From assembly GCF_002157145.1 (NCBI RefSeq), contig NZ_CP021361.1:3624501-3688500 (forward strand): a stretch of DNA of 64,000 bases. Reading direction: 5' to 3'. Under the pieces are notes generated by a model, which was not told the origin of the DNA, did no database searches, and saw nothing but the letters and a program-made list of their open reading frames with translations. A program made the translations under genes and the position numbers. Shown here one piece after another: positions 17,787 through 26,193 of the stretch (positions within the stretch are counted from its first letter, which is position 1; each line of letters begins with the position of its first letter). The stretch is from Acidovorax carolinensis. GTDB lineage: Bacteria; Pseudomonadota; Gammaproteobacteria; Burkholderiales; Burkholderiaceae_C.

Positions 17787-18887
17787 TCAAGGCGCTTTTC
17801 CCAGCGCCCCTTCAAGCCCCGGCGCAGCAGCCCGCTGGCTGACGCTGGCCGCCGACTGGCGCAACGCGCCAAACAGGTTCTTGGGGTCGGGCAGTGCGGG
17901 GATCAGCGCCATGTGCTCGCCCATGCCCAGCTCGACAGCCGCGTCGCGCATGTAGCGCAGGGCGGAAAAATCCTCCAGAGCAAACCCCACCGAATCGAAC
18001 ACGGTGGCCTGCGCGGCATGCGTGCGCCCTGGCTCGTGGCCGGCCAGCACTTGCCACAGTTCGGTCACGGCAAAGTCGGCCGGCAGTTGCTGGATGTCGC
18101 CCTCCAGTCGCGTCTGCGGGGCGTATTCGACAAACACGCTGGCCTGGCGCAGCAGGTCGGCATGCAGCTCGGTCTTGCCGGGGCAGTCGCCGCCCACGGC
18201 ATTGAGGTGCATGCCCGGCTCCACCATGGCGGGCGCGAGGATGGTGGCGCGGGTCTTGTCGGCGGTGAGGGTGGTCACGATGTCGGCGCCGCGCACGGCC
18301 TCGGCCACGCTGGCGCAAACCGTCAGTTGCAGGCCCGTGCCGTCGAGGTTGGCAACCAGCTTGGCCGTGGCAGCCGGGTCGGTATCAAACAGGCGCAGCG
18401 TGGTGATGCCCACGAGGCGCTGGAACGCCAGGGCCTGGAACTCGCTTTGCGCGCCGTTGCCGATGAGCGCCATCACCCGGCTGTCGGGCCGCGCCAGGGC
18501 GCTTGCCGCCACCGCCGACATGGCGGCGGTGCGCAGGGCCGTGGTGTAGGTGAGCTCGCTGAGCAACAGCGGCACGCCCGTGGCCACATCGGCCAGCACG
18601 CCGAAGGCCATCACGGTGGGCAGGCCCCGCTGCGTGTTGCGGGGATGGCCGTTGACGTATTTGAAGGTGTAGGTGGCGGCATCCGCAATGGGCATGAGTT
18701 CGATCACACCGTCGGGCGAATGGCTGGCCACGCGGGCCGATTTTTCGAACTGCGGCCAGCGCAAGAAATCTTCGCGGATGCAGGCCGCAATGCCGGCGAT
18801 GCAGTGGCCCACGCCCTTGCGGCCGATCAACCCGGCCATGGCGGGGGCACTGAGGTACAGGGTGGAGGTGGGGGCGGTGGCGCTCAT
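17787..18887 (-). CDS. Ornithine cyclodeaminase/mu-crystallin family protein
   Basis: 366 residues from the ATG at 18887, with GGAGA upstream. Family motifs: NTQRGLPTVMAFGVLADVATGVPLLLSE-like segment, ALIGNGAQSEFQALAF (NAD-binding loop GNGAQ), VTTLTADKTRATIL, NAVGGDCPGKTEL and LEDFSALRYM. Members are NAD-dependent cyclodeaminases or imine reductases acting on amino acids. The sequence is of normal length and complete. Single gene, leftward, 131 bp downstream of the next SDR gene; substrate not determinable. Confidence 0.92.
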   Translation of the reverse strand: MSATAPTSTLYLSAPAMAGLIGRKGVGHCIAGIAACIREDFLRWPQFEKSARVASHSPDGVIELMPIADAATYTFKYVNGHPRNTQRGLPTVMAFGVLADVATGVPLLLSELTYTTALRTAAMSAVAASALARPDSRVMALIGNGAQSEFQALAFQRLVGITTLRLFDTDPAATAKLVANLDGTGLQLTVCASVAEAVRGADIVTTLTADKTRATILAPAMVEPGMHLNAVGGDCPGKTELHADLLRQASVFVEYAPQTRLEGDIQQLPADFAVTELWQVLAGHEPGRTHAAQATVFDSVGFALEDFSALRYMRDAAVELGMGEHMALIPALPDPKNLFGALRQSAASVSQRAAAPGLEGALGKAP

Positions 18888-19018
18888 GGCGGAAAAGTCT
18901 CCAGGGGTTGGAGTGCAGTTTCCCCGAGCGGCACGGCCATGGGAATGCGCCAATTTGCAACCAGATGCTGCGCAGGCGCATCGGGGGCGCCGCGCCGCAG
19001 GGTCAGCCGCTCAACCGT

Positions 19019-19849
19019 TCAGAACGCGCCCGGGTAGGCGCCGCCATCGGCCAGCAGGTTCTGGCCCGTGATGTAGCCCGCATGCACGCTGCACAGAAAT
19101 GCGCAGATGGCGCCAAACTCTTCGGGGGTGCCAAAGCGGCCGGCCGGAATCTGCGTCTGCTGGGCCCGGCGGATGTCGTCCAGGCTCTTGCCGGTCTTGG
19201 TGGCGGCTGCGCCCAGCGTGGTGGCGAGGCGGTCGGTGTCGAACTTGCCGGGCAGCAGGTTGTTCATCGTCACGCCCTGCCCCGCAACCTTGCTGCGCGC
19301 GGCGCCGGCCACAAAGCCGGTAAGCCCGCTGCGTGCGCCATTGGACAGGCCCAGGATGTCGATGGGCGCCTTCACCGCGCTGGAGGTGATGTTGATGACG
19401 CGGCCAAAGCCCCGCGCGGACATGCCGTCCACCGTGGCCTTGATGAGTTCGATGGGCGTGAGCATGTTGGCGTCCATCGCCTTGATCCAGGCGTCGCGGT
19501 CCCAGTCGCGAAAGTCTCCCGTGGGCGGGCCACCTGCGTTGGTGACCACGATGTCAAAGTCGCGCCCCGGCCCACCGGGCACCGCAAACACGGCGGCCCG
19601 GCCTTCGGGGGTGGTGATGTCGGCAGCCACCGTCAGCACCACGGGCTGGGTGCCATTTTGGCCTCTGGCGCTTGCAGCGTCTGCGCCAGCAGCTATTAAT
19701 TTAGAAGCAGCCAGCTGCAGCGCTTCGGCATTGCGCGCGTTGATGACTACGTTCACCCCTTCGCGCACCAGCGCTTGCGCGCAGCCAAACCCCAGCCCCT
19801 TGCTGGCGCCACACACCAGCGCCCACTTGCCCGCGATACCCAGATCCAT
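19019..19849 (-). CDS. SDR-family oxidoreductase carrying a repeat-derived insertion
   Basis: 276 residues from the ATG at 19849 (MDLGIAGKWALV), with GGGAG upstream. SDR motifs: VCGASKGLGFGCA, VTNAGGPPTGDF, INITSSAVK and the usual YxxxK segment altered to LSNGARSGLTGFV, so the tyrosine is replaced, as in the 3-oxoacyl-ACP-reductase-like subfamily with N-x-A-R. Between residues about 49 and 66 the protein contains LIAAGADAASARGQNG, encoded by a family A palindromic repeat read in frame; relatives lack this stretch as far as I can judge. The insertion falls in a surface loop before the VAADIT strand, so function may persist. Confidence 0.88.
   Translation of the reverse strand: MDLGIAGKWALVCGASKGLGFGCAQALVREGVNVVINARNAEALQLAASKLIAAGADAASARGQNGTQPVVLTVAADITTPEGRAAVFAVPGGPGRDFDIVVTNAGGPPTGDFRDWDRDAWIKAMDANMLTPIELIKATVDGMSARGFGRVINITSSAVKAPIDILGLSNGARSGLTGFVAGAARSKVAGQGVTMNNLLPGKFDTDRLATTLGAAATKTGKSLDDIRRAQQTQIPAGRFGTPEEFGAICAFLCSVHAGYITGQNLLADGGAYPGAF
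19656..19706 (-). repeat. Palindromic repeat family A, copy 2 (inside SDR gene, in frame)
   Basis: On the coding strand it reads TTAATAGCTGCTGGCGCAGA, then a short loop and AAGCGCCAGAGGCCAAAATG, a near-consensus copy. It is translated as LIAAGADAASARGQN without interrupting the gene. Confidence 0.75.
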
Positions 19850-19984
19850 AAAAAACTCCCGATTGCTGGCCGCAACATGCAGCCGTTTCAAATTATCAGT
19901 GGGGCCTGCACGGGCAACAGCCCTGGCCCGGCGGTGCCCCCACGGCGCGGTCGGTTGACCCGGCGGGTAGTGTGCCTGCGGGTA

Positions 19985-20932
19985 TCAACGCACCGGGTGG
20001 CGCGACATGCGCGTGAACACGAAAATGCCGGCAGTCACCAGCGCGGTGCCCGCGGCCACCCACAGCGTGAAGGGCTCGCCCAGTATCCACACCCCCATGA
20101 GGATGGTGGACAGCGGGCCGACCATGCCGGTCTGCGCGGCCATGCCGGCGCCAATGCGCTCGATGGCCATCATCACCATGAGCACCGGCGCGGCCGTGCA
20201 CAGCGTGGCGTTGAGCACCGACAGCCAGATCACCTCGGGCGCCACCATCGCCGCGCTCAGCGGCCGCAGCAGCACAAACTGCAGCAGGCAGCACAGGCAG
20301 GCCACCGTGGTGGCCAGGCCCACCAGCCGCAGCGAGCCAATGCGCTGCACCATCTCACCGCTGTAGACCATGTAGATGGCGTAGCTCACGGCGCTCAGAA
20401 ACACCAGCAGCGCGCCCCAGGCCGCATCGGCGCCTTGCAGCCGGGCCTCCAGGCCAAACACCAGCACCACGCCGCTGTAGCTGATGGCCATGCCGAGCGC
20501 CTGGCCCCAGCGGATGGCGCGGCCATACAGCGCCCAGCCCAGCAGCATCACCAGCGTGGGGTTGAGGTAGAGGATGAGCCGCTCCAGGCTGGCGCTGATG
20601 TAGGCCAGCCCGGCAAAGTCGAGATAACTGGCCAGGTAATAGCCCGTGACGCCCAGGCCCACCACGCCCAGCCAGTCGCGGCGCGAGAGTGGCGGCTTGC
20701 CCCGGCTGGCCCACCACGCCATCACGGCAAAGATGGGCAGCGCAAACAGCATGCGGTACATGATGAGTGTGACTGCATCGACGCCGTGGCGGTAGGCCAG
20801 CTTGACGATGATGGCCTTGCCGCTGAAGGCGATGGCGCCGAACAGCGCCAACGCCAAACCGGTTGCTACCTTTTTTCTAGCTGCTTGCGCTTGCTGAGAT
20901 TGGGCTGCAGGCACTTTTTGATTAAAACTCAC
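19985..20932 (-). CDS. DMT-superfamily (EamA) transporter
   Basis: About 315 residues from a GTG at 20932; the exact start is uncertain because no ATG precedes the first membrane segment. Ten hydrophobic helices in two EamA repeats are visible (GLALALFGAIAFSGKAIIVKL, SGVVLVFGLEARL, GMVGPLSTILMGVWILGEPF). Inner-membrane exporter or carboxylate/amino-acid-type transporter, substrate unknown. The cytoplasmic N-terminal leader NQKVPAAQSQQAQAARKK appears to be encoded by a degenerate family A repeat. The upstream gamma-glutamyltransferase stop is only 10 bp away, so the two are likely co-transcribed. Confidence 0.87.
   Translation of the reverse strand: MSFNQKVPAAQSQQAQAARKKVATGLALALFGAIAFSGKAIIVKLAYRHGVDAVTLIMYRMLFALPIFAVMAWWASRGKPPLSRRDWLGVVGLGVTGYYLASYLDFAGLAYISASLERLILYLNPTLVMLLGWALYGRAIRWGQALGMAISYSGVVLVFGLEARLQGADAAWGALLVFLSAVSYAIYMVYSGEMVQRIGSLRLVGLATTVACLCCLLQFVLLRPLSAAMVAPEVIWLSVLNATLCTAAPVLMVMMAIERIGAGMAAQTGMVGPLSTILMGVWILGEPFTLWVAAGTALVTAGIFVFTRMSRHPVR
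20871..20920 (+). repeat. Palindromic repeat family A, copy 3 (degenerate, in EamA 5' end)
   Basis: Plus strand TTTTTTCTAGCTGCTTGCGC, then TTGCTGAGATT and GCTGCAGGCACTTTTT. It overlaps the first codons of the minus-strand transporter and is read there in the opposite orientation. Confidence 0.45.
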
Positions 20933-20942
20933 GCCTACGCAT

Positions 20943-22565
20943 TCAAAAACCGGCCGCCAGGCCGTCGCGGCGCGCATCGCTGGCCGCCAGATAGCCGTGC
21001 ACCTGGGGGTCGCCCATGCGCCAGATGAACTGGCCGGCGCCGAAGTCCTGGTAGGAGTCCTGCAGCACATCGATGCGGTGGCCCAGCGCCTGCAGGCCCT
21101 GCACGGTGGCCGGCTGCATCGACGCCTCTACATTGATCGACAGCCCCGCATTGAAGCGCCAGCGCGGCGCGTCGCAGGCCATCTGCGGGTTCTGGCCGTG
21201 GTCGAGCATGCGCACCAGTGTCTGCATGTGGCCCTGGGGCTGCATGTTGGCGCCCATCACGCCATAGCTCATGACGGGCTGCCCGTCCTTCGTGACAAAG
21301 GCTGGAATGATGGTGTGAAACGGCCGCTTGCCCGGCGCCACCAGATTGGCCCGGTTGGCACCTGCCGGGTCGGTGCTGAACCCAAAGCCCCGGTTTTGCA
21401 GGCTGATGCCGAACGTGGGCTCCACGCAGCCCGAGCCAAAGCCGGTGAAGTTGCTCTGGATGAAGCTCACCATCATGCCGTTCTCGTCGGCCGCTGTGAG
21501 GTAGATGGTGCCGCCCTTGACCGGGTTGCCCGCCCCAAAATCCTGCGCCTGGTTCATGCGGATGAGTCTGGCACGGGAAGCGAGGTAGCCGTCATCGAGC
21601 ATTTGCGCGGGGGTCACCTCCATCCAAGAAGGCTCGGCCACATAGCGGTACACATCGGCAAACGCCAGCTTCATGGCCTCGATCTGCAGGTGCTGGGCCT
21701 CGGGCCCGTCCACCGGCAGGCTGGCCAGGTCAAACTGCTCCAGGATGCCCAGCGCAATCAGGGCGGCAATGCCCTGGCCGCTGGGCGGAATCTCGTGCAG
21801 CGTGTAGCCCCGGTAGTTGCGGGCAATGGGCGTCACCCATTCGGGCCGGTGCGCGCCCAGGTCCGCCAGGCTGAGGCTGCCGCCGTGGGCCTGCGCAAAG
21901 GCAGCCATGGCCTGGGCGATTTCGCCGGTGTAAAAGGCCTCGCCGCGCGTGGCACCAATGGCGCGCAAGGCGCGCGCGGCGGCCGGAAACTGGAACAGCT
22001 CGCCCACCTGCGGCGCGCGCCCCCAGGGCATGAAGCTTTGCGCAAAACCGGGCTGCGATTGCAGTTCGGGCACAGCGGCGGCCCACTTTTGCTGCACCAC
22101 CACGGGCACCAGGTAGCCACGCTCGGCGATCTCGATGGCGGGTGCCATGAGGTCGGCAAACGGCAGCTTGCCAAAGCGCTCTGACAGCGCCACCCAGGCG
22201 CTCACGGCGCCGGGCACGGTGACAGAGTCGATGCCGCGCTTGGGCGGCGTGGCCGCACCGGTGCCGTAGCGGCGATGAAAATACTCCGGCGTCCACGCCT
22301 GCGGTGCGCGGCCCGACGCATTCAAGCCATGCAGCGCCTTCCCGTCCCACAAGATGCAGAACGCATCGCTGCCCAGGCCGTTGCTGACTGGCTCACACAG
22401 CGTCATGGCGGCGGCGGCGGCCACGGCGGCATCCACCGCATTGCCGCCCTGCTGCAGCATGCGCAAACCGGCCTGCGCGGCCAGCGGGTGCGAGGTGGAA
22501 CAGAGGTTGCGCGCAAACACCGGCAGGCGGGTGCTGGCATAAGGTGAGGAATAGCGAAATGGCAT
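20943..22565 (-). CDS. Gamma-glutamyltransferase family protein
   Basis: 540 residues from the ATG at 22565 (MPFRYSSPYAST). Recognisable Ntn-hydrolase features: QQGGNAVDAAVAAAAAMTLCEPVSNGLGSD, IPPSGQGIAALIALGIL, and KGGTIYLTAADENGMMVSFIQSNF, where the threonine of GGT is the likely autoprocessing site and nucleophile. No export signal is evident at the chosen start, and the set resembles the cephalosporin-acylase-like/GGT branch of cytoplasmic or short-leader type. It would transfer or hydrolyse gamma-glutamyl groups. Confidence 0.9.
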   Translation of the reverse strand: MPFRYSSPYASTRLPVFARNLCSTSHPLAAQAGLRMLQQGGNAVDAAVAAAAAMTLCEPVSNGLGSDAFCILWDGKALHGLNASGRAPQAWTPEYFHRRYGTGAATPPKRGIDSVTVPGAVSAWVALSERFGKLPFADLMAPAIEIAERGYLVPVVVQQKWAAAVPELQSQPGFAQSFMPWGRAPQVGELFQFPAAARALRAIGATRGEAFYTGEIAQAMAAFAQAHGGSLSLADLGAHRPEWVTPIARNYRGYTLHEIPPSGQGIAALIALGILEQFDLASLPVDGPEAQHLQIEAMKLAFADVYRYVAEPSWMEVTPAQMLDDGYLASRARLIRMNQAQDFGAGNPVKGGTIYLTAADENGMMVSFIQSNFTGFGSGCVEPTFGISLQNRGFGFSTDPAGANRANLVAPGKRPFHTIIPAFVTKDGQPVMSYGVMGANMQPQGHMQTLVRMLDHGQNPQMACDAPRWRFNAGLSINVEASMQPATVQGLQALGHRIDVLQDSYQDFGAGQFIWRMGDPQVHGYLAASDARRDGLAAGF

Positions 22566-22594
22566 GCCGCGATTATCGGCGGCAGGCCCAGGGT

Positions 22595-23890
22595 TCAGTG
22601 GGTGCGGAAAACGCGGTGGTGCAGCCGGCGCAGCGACCACCACACGCCCACCGCCACCACCGGAATCGCCACGGCCGCCGTGGTCTCGGCCGACAGCGGC
22701 CAGCCCAGCTTTTGTGCGCCCTTGGCCAGGTAGCTCACCAGGCCCACGATGTAGTAGGTGATGGCCGCCACCGACAGGCCCTCCACGGTGGACTGCAGCT
22801 TGAGCTGCAGGTCCTGGCGCTGGTTCATGGTGGTCAGCAGCGCCTGGCTGCTTTGCTGCTGCTCGATCTCCACCCGCGTGCGCAGCAGGTTGCTCATGCG
22901 CGAGACACGCTGCGACAGCGCGTCCTGGCGCCGCGTGGCCCACTCGCAGGTGCTGCGCGCGGGCGTAAGCCGGCGGTCCATGAACTCGCGAATAGTCTGC
23001 ATGCCGGCCAGGCGCGATTCGGCGATGTCCTGGATGCGGCGGTCCACCAGTTCAAAGTAGGCCGCGCTGGCCGAAAAGCGAGAGTGCGTGGCGGCGTACT
23101 GGCTTTCCACCTGCCCGGCCAGGCGGGTCAGTCGGTCGAGCAGCGCGGGCTCGGCATCGCGGTTGGCGGTGCGGATGGCATCGGCCAGCTCGGCCAGTTC
23201 GCGCTCGGCAAAGGCCAGCACGGTGGCGGCCTCGCGCGCCGCAGGCAGGCCCAGCAGTGCGGCCATGCGGTAGGTTTCGATCTCCAGCAGGCGCTGCACC
23301 AGCCGACCCAGGCGGCGCGGCGTCATGCCGCCCGCCAGCAGCACCATGCGCGAGAAGCCATCGGCGTGGATGGCAAAGTCGGTGTACAGCTCGCCATGCC
23401 CGTCGGCCACGGTGGAGGCCACCAGCGTGTCCTCGTGCAGCACATGCTTGACCAGCGAGCCCGAGCCAAACTGCTGCGTGGGCAGCACCCACAGGTTCAG
23501 GCTGCACAGGCAATGGCCCGGCAGGGCGGCCAGCCATTCGTGTGGAACCACATCGATGGCGCTGGTGGGCTCGCGCTCGCCAAAGGCCTCGGCGGACGCC
23601 GGGACCATGAAGGTCCAGGTGACGAACTCGGTGTGCAGCTCCCAGCGCAGCCGAAAAGCACCCAGGTCCATCCGCAAGTGGGTGGTCTGGGCATCGGGCA
23701 GCGCCATGTGGTGGTCGCGCAGCAGTGCCGCCACATGGGCGCGGCTGGCTTCGCGGCCCGCCGCATCGGCCAGCATGACGATGTGGGCAATGGCCAGCGG
23801 TGCTGCCAGGGCCTCGGGCGGGCGGGCGTGGATCTCGTTGTGCAGCATGACCCGGTGCGGGTGCTGCGTGGGGCGGTTGGGTGGTTGCAT
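22595..23890 (-). CDS. DUF3422 family membrane-anchored protein
   Basis: 431 residues from the ATG at 23890 (MQPPNRPTQHPHRVMLHNEIHARPPE; the NEIHARPPE motif is the signature of the family). The middle is soluble and helical (AERELAELADAIRTANRD, RLAGQVESQYAATHSRFSAS), and two hydrophobic helices close the protein (AAITYYIVGLVSYLAKG, TTAAVAIPVVAVGVWW). Function unknown; it probably sits on the inner membrane facing the cytoplasm. It lies 29 bp upstream of the gamma-glutamyltransferase gene, in the same direction. Confidence 0.88.
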   Translation of the reverse strand: MQPPNRPTQHPHRVMLHNEIHARPPEALAAPLAIAHIVMLADAAGREASRAHVAALLRDHHMALPDAQTTHLRMDLGAFRLRWELHTEFVTWTFMVPASAEAFGEREPTSAIDVVPHEWLAALPGHCLCSLNLWVLPTQQFGSGSLVKHVLHEDTLVASTVADGHGELYTDFAIHADGFSRMVLLAGGMTPRRLGRLVQRLLEIETYRMAALLGLPAAREAATVLAFAERELAELADAIRTANRDAEPALLDRLTRLAGQVESQYAATHSRFSASAAYFELVDRRIQDIAESRLAGMQTIREFMDRRLTPARSTCEWATRRQDALSQRVSRMSNLLRTRVEIEQQQSSQALLTTMNQRQDLQLKLQSTVEGLSVAAITYYIVGLVSYLAKGAQKLGWPLSAETTAAVAIPVVAVGVWWSLRRLHHRVFRTH

Positions 23891-23949
23891 GCGGTCCTCG
23901 GTGCGCCATTGTGTACCGGGCCTTCGCCCTTTCCACCGAGTCACCGCCC

Positions 23950-23985
23950 CAAAAAGCAACGGCACCCGAAGGTGCCGCTGTGCTT
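23950..23985 (-). terminator. Rho-independent terminator after tctBA
   Basis: On the minus strand GCGGCACC-TTCG-GGTGCCG is followed by TTGCTTTTT: a stable stem with a UUCG-type tetraloop and a T-tract, 45 bp after the tctA stop. Confidence 0.85.
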
Positions 23986-24030
23986 GCAGCCGGGGCCCGC
24001 GCTGCGGGACCGGCGAACGGGGTAAGGGGC

Positions 24031-25542
24031 TCAGTCTTCGACGAAGGCCTCTTCGCGCTTGTTCTTCACGGCGGGCAGCAGCACGATGACGAGCAGCAGG
24101 GCAGCAGCCGCCAGCAGGCCGGCCGACAGCGGACGCGTGACAAACACGCTCCAGTCGCCGCGCGACAGCAGCAGCGCACGGCGCAGGTTTTCTTCCATCA
24201 TCGGGCCCAGGATCAAGCCAAGCAGCAAGGGCGCAGGCTCGGTACCCAGCTTGTGGAAGATGTAGCCAATCAGACCAAAGATACCCACCATCCAGACGTC
24301 AAAGGTGTTGTTGTTGGTGGAATACACACCCACCGCGCAGAACAGCACGATGGACGGGTACAGCCAGCGGTAGGGCACCGTGAGCAGCTTGATCCAGATG
24401 CCGATCAGCGGCAGATTCAGGATCACCAGCATGGCATTGCCGATCCACATCGAGGCGATCAGGCCCCAGAACAGCTCGGGGTTGCTGGTCATCACCTGGG
24501 GACCCGGCTGAATGTTGTGGATGGTCATCGCACCCACCATCAGCGCCATCACGGCGTTGGGAGGAATGCCCAGCGTCAGCAGCGGGATGAACGAGGTTTG
24601 CGAACCCGCGTTGTTGGCGGCCTCAGGCGCAGCCACTCCGCGGATGTTGCCCTGGCCAAAGGGCACTTCGCCGGGGTGCAGCTTGGTTTTCTTCTCAATG
24701 GTGTAGGCAGCAAAAGCCGACAGCAAGGCACCGCCGCCGGGCAGGATGCCCAGGGCAGAGCCCAGGGCCGTGCCACGCAGCACCGCGGGGAACATGCGCT
24801 TGAAGTCCTGCGCCGTGGGGAACAGCCCCTCGACCTTGGCCGTGAACACCTCGCGCTCGTCTTCGGGGCGCGAGAGGTTGGCAATGATTTCGCCATAACC
24901 GAACACGCCCATGGCGATGGTCACGAAGCCGATGCCGTCGGTCAGCTCGGGAATGTCAAAGCTGAAGCGGGCCACGCCCGAGTTCACGTCGGTACCCACC
25001 AGACCAATCAGCAGACCCAGCACGATCATGCCCACGGCCTTGAGCAGCGAGCCCGAGGCCAGCACCACGGCGCCGATCAGGCCCAGCACCATCAGCGAGA
25101 AGTACTCGGCAGGGCCGAACTTGAAGGCCACTTCGGTCAGGGGTGGCGCAAACGCCGCCAGGATCAGCGTGCCCACGCAACCGGCAAAGAAAGAGCCCAG
25201 GCCAGCAGCCGCCAGCGCCGGCCCCGCACGGCCCTTGCGCGCCATCTGGTAGCCGTCGATCACAGTCACCACCGAGGACGATTCGCCCGGCAGGTTCACC
25301 AGGATGGCGGTGGTGGAGCCACCGTATTGCGCGCCGTAATAGATACCGGCCAGCATGATCAGCGCAGCCACGGGCGGCAGCGCGTAGGTGGCGGGCAGCA
25401 GCATGGCGATGGTGGCCACGGGGCCGATGCCAGGCAACACGCCGATCAGCGTGCCCAAAAGGCAGCCGACAAAGCAGTAAACGAGGTTCTGAAACGTGAA
25501 GGCGACGCCGAAGCCGAGCGCCAGGTTGTCAAACAATTCCAT
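24031..25542 (-). CDS. tctA: Tripartite tricarboxylate transporter permease TctA
   Basis: 503 residues with about twelve membrane segments. TctA hallmarks are present: GCLLGTLIGVLPGIGPVATIAMLLP, YGAQYGGSTTAILVNLPGESSSVVT, the GGALLSAFAAYTIEKK region and GIFGLIGYIFHKLG. It is the large inner-membrane subunit that takes carboxylates from a Bug/TctC receptor using the proton or sodium gradient. It lies 18 bp after tctB and ends at a strong terminator. No receptor gene is adjacent; candidates are the two Bug genes elsewhere in the window. Confidence 0.95.
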   Translation of the reverse strand: MELFDNLALGFGVAFTFQNLVYCFVGCLLGTLIGVLPGIGPVATIAMLLPATYALPPVAALIMLAGIYYGAQYGGSTTAILVNLPGESSSVVTVIDGYQMARKGRAGPALAAAGLGSFFAGCVGTLILAAFAPPLTEVAFKFGPAEYFSLMVLGLIGAVVLASGSLLKAVGMIVLGLLIGLVGTDVNSGVARFSFDIPELTDGIGFVTIAMGVFGYGEIIANLSRPEDEREVFTAKVEGLFPTAQDFKRMFPAVLRGTALGSALGILPGGGALLSAFAAYTIEKKTKLHPGEVPFGQGNIRGVAAPEAANNAGSQTSFIPLLTLGIPPNAVMALMVGAMTIHNIQPGPQVMTSNPELFWGLIASMWIGNAMLVILNLPLIGIWIKLLTVPYRWLYPSIVLFCAVGVYSTNNNTFDVWMVGIFGLIGYIFHKLGTEPAPLLLGLILGPMMEENLRRALLLSRGDWSVFVTRPLSAGLLAAAALLLVIVLLPAVKNKREEAFVED

Positions 25543-25560
25543 AGTGTGGGTGCTCCTGCC

Positions 25561-26049
25561 TTAACCGGAAATAAAACTGGGCCACACCGGGAACTGAAGC
25601 TTCAGCGCCCAGACGAATGCCACATAGCTGCCCACGGCGAGCACCGTGGCAAGTACAAACACCGACTTCGCATGGAACTCGTTGCCTGCCAGGCTGGCAA
25701 TGAAGGTCAGCGCATAGATGCCGACGATCAGGCCCATGGCGGGAATACCCAGGCTGGGCAGGCCGGCCAGCAAAATGCCGAAGGCAAAGTTGGCGGCCAG
25801 AATGAAGAACAGCGGCTTCCAGGCCCATTTGCCGATCTTTTCACCGTCCACGGTTTCCACCACGGTGGCCTTGAACGTAATAACGCCGCCGATGATGGCC
25901 AGCAAAATACCCAGCAACAGGGGGAAATAGCCCGGTCCCATGCGGGCGCCGGTGCCGACGTTGTAAGTTGTGGCGCCCCAGGCGAAGGCCACGCCGACGC
26001 CCATGAACATGAGGCCGGCAAAAAAGTCTTTTTGACTCTTGATTTTCAC
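25561..26049 (-). CDS. tctB: Tripartite tricarboxylate transporter TctB family protein
   Basis: 162 residues with four hydrophobic segments (FFAGLMFMGVGVAFAWGA, YFPLLLGILLAIIGGVI, WKPLFFILAANFAFGILL, SVFVLATVLAVGSYVAFV). The RMGPGYFP motif is typical of TctB, the small membrane subunit of the transporter. AAGGAGAC precedes the ATG. First gene of a two-gene tctBA operon. Confidence 0.93.
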   Translation of the reverse strand: MKIKSQKDFFAGLMFMGVGVAFAWGATTYNVGTGARMGPGYFPLLLGILLAIIGGVITFKATVVETVDGEKIGKWAWKPLFFILAANFAFGILLAGLPSLGIPAMGLIVGIYALTFIASLAGNEFHAKSVFVLATVLAVGSYVAFVWALKLQFPVWPSFISG

Positions 26050-26193
26050 GAATGTCTCCTTGGCGGAATCTCAACCACGGGATTGTGCGGGGAATGTGGG
26101 CGCATAGCGATGTGGATTCCACCTACATCCCGTCACAATCGCCGCCCGCTGCGGTGCGGCGCCCTGGGTGAGTGCGGGTTTACCCCGACTTGA

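Noticed and set aside
16736..17872. Long minus-strand frame extending the quinone oxidoreductase upstream to 17872
   Set aside because: The extra part is antisense to the EamA transporter and low-complexity; the start at 16735 has a Shine-Dalgarno and matches the family.
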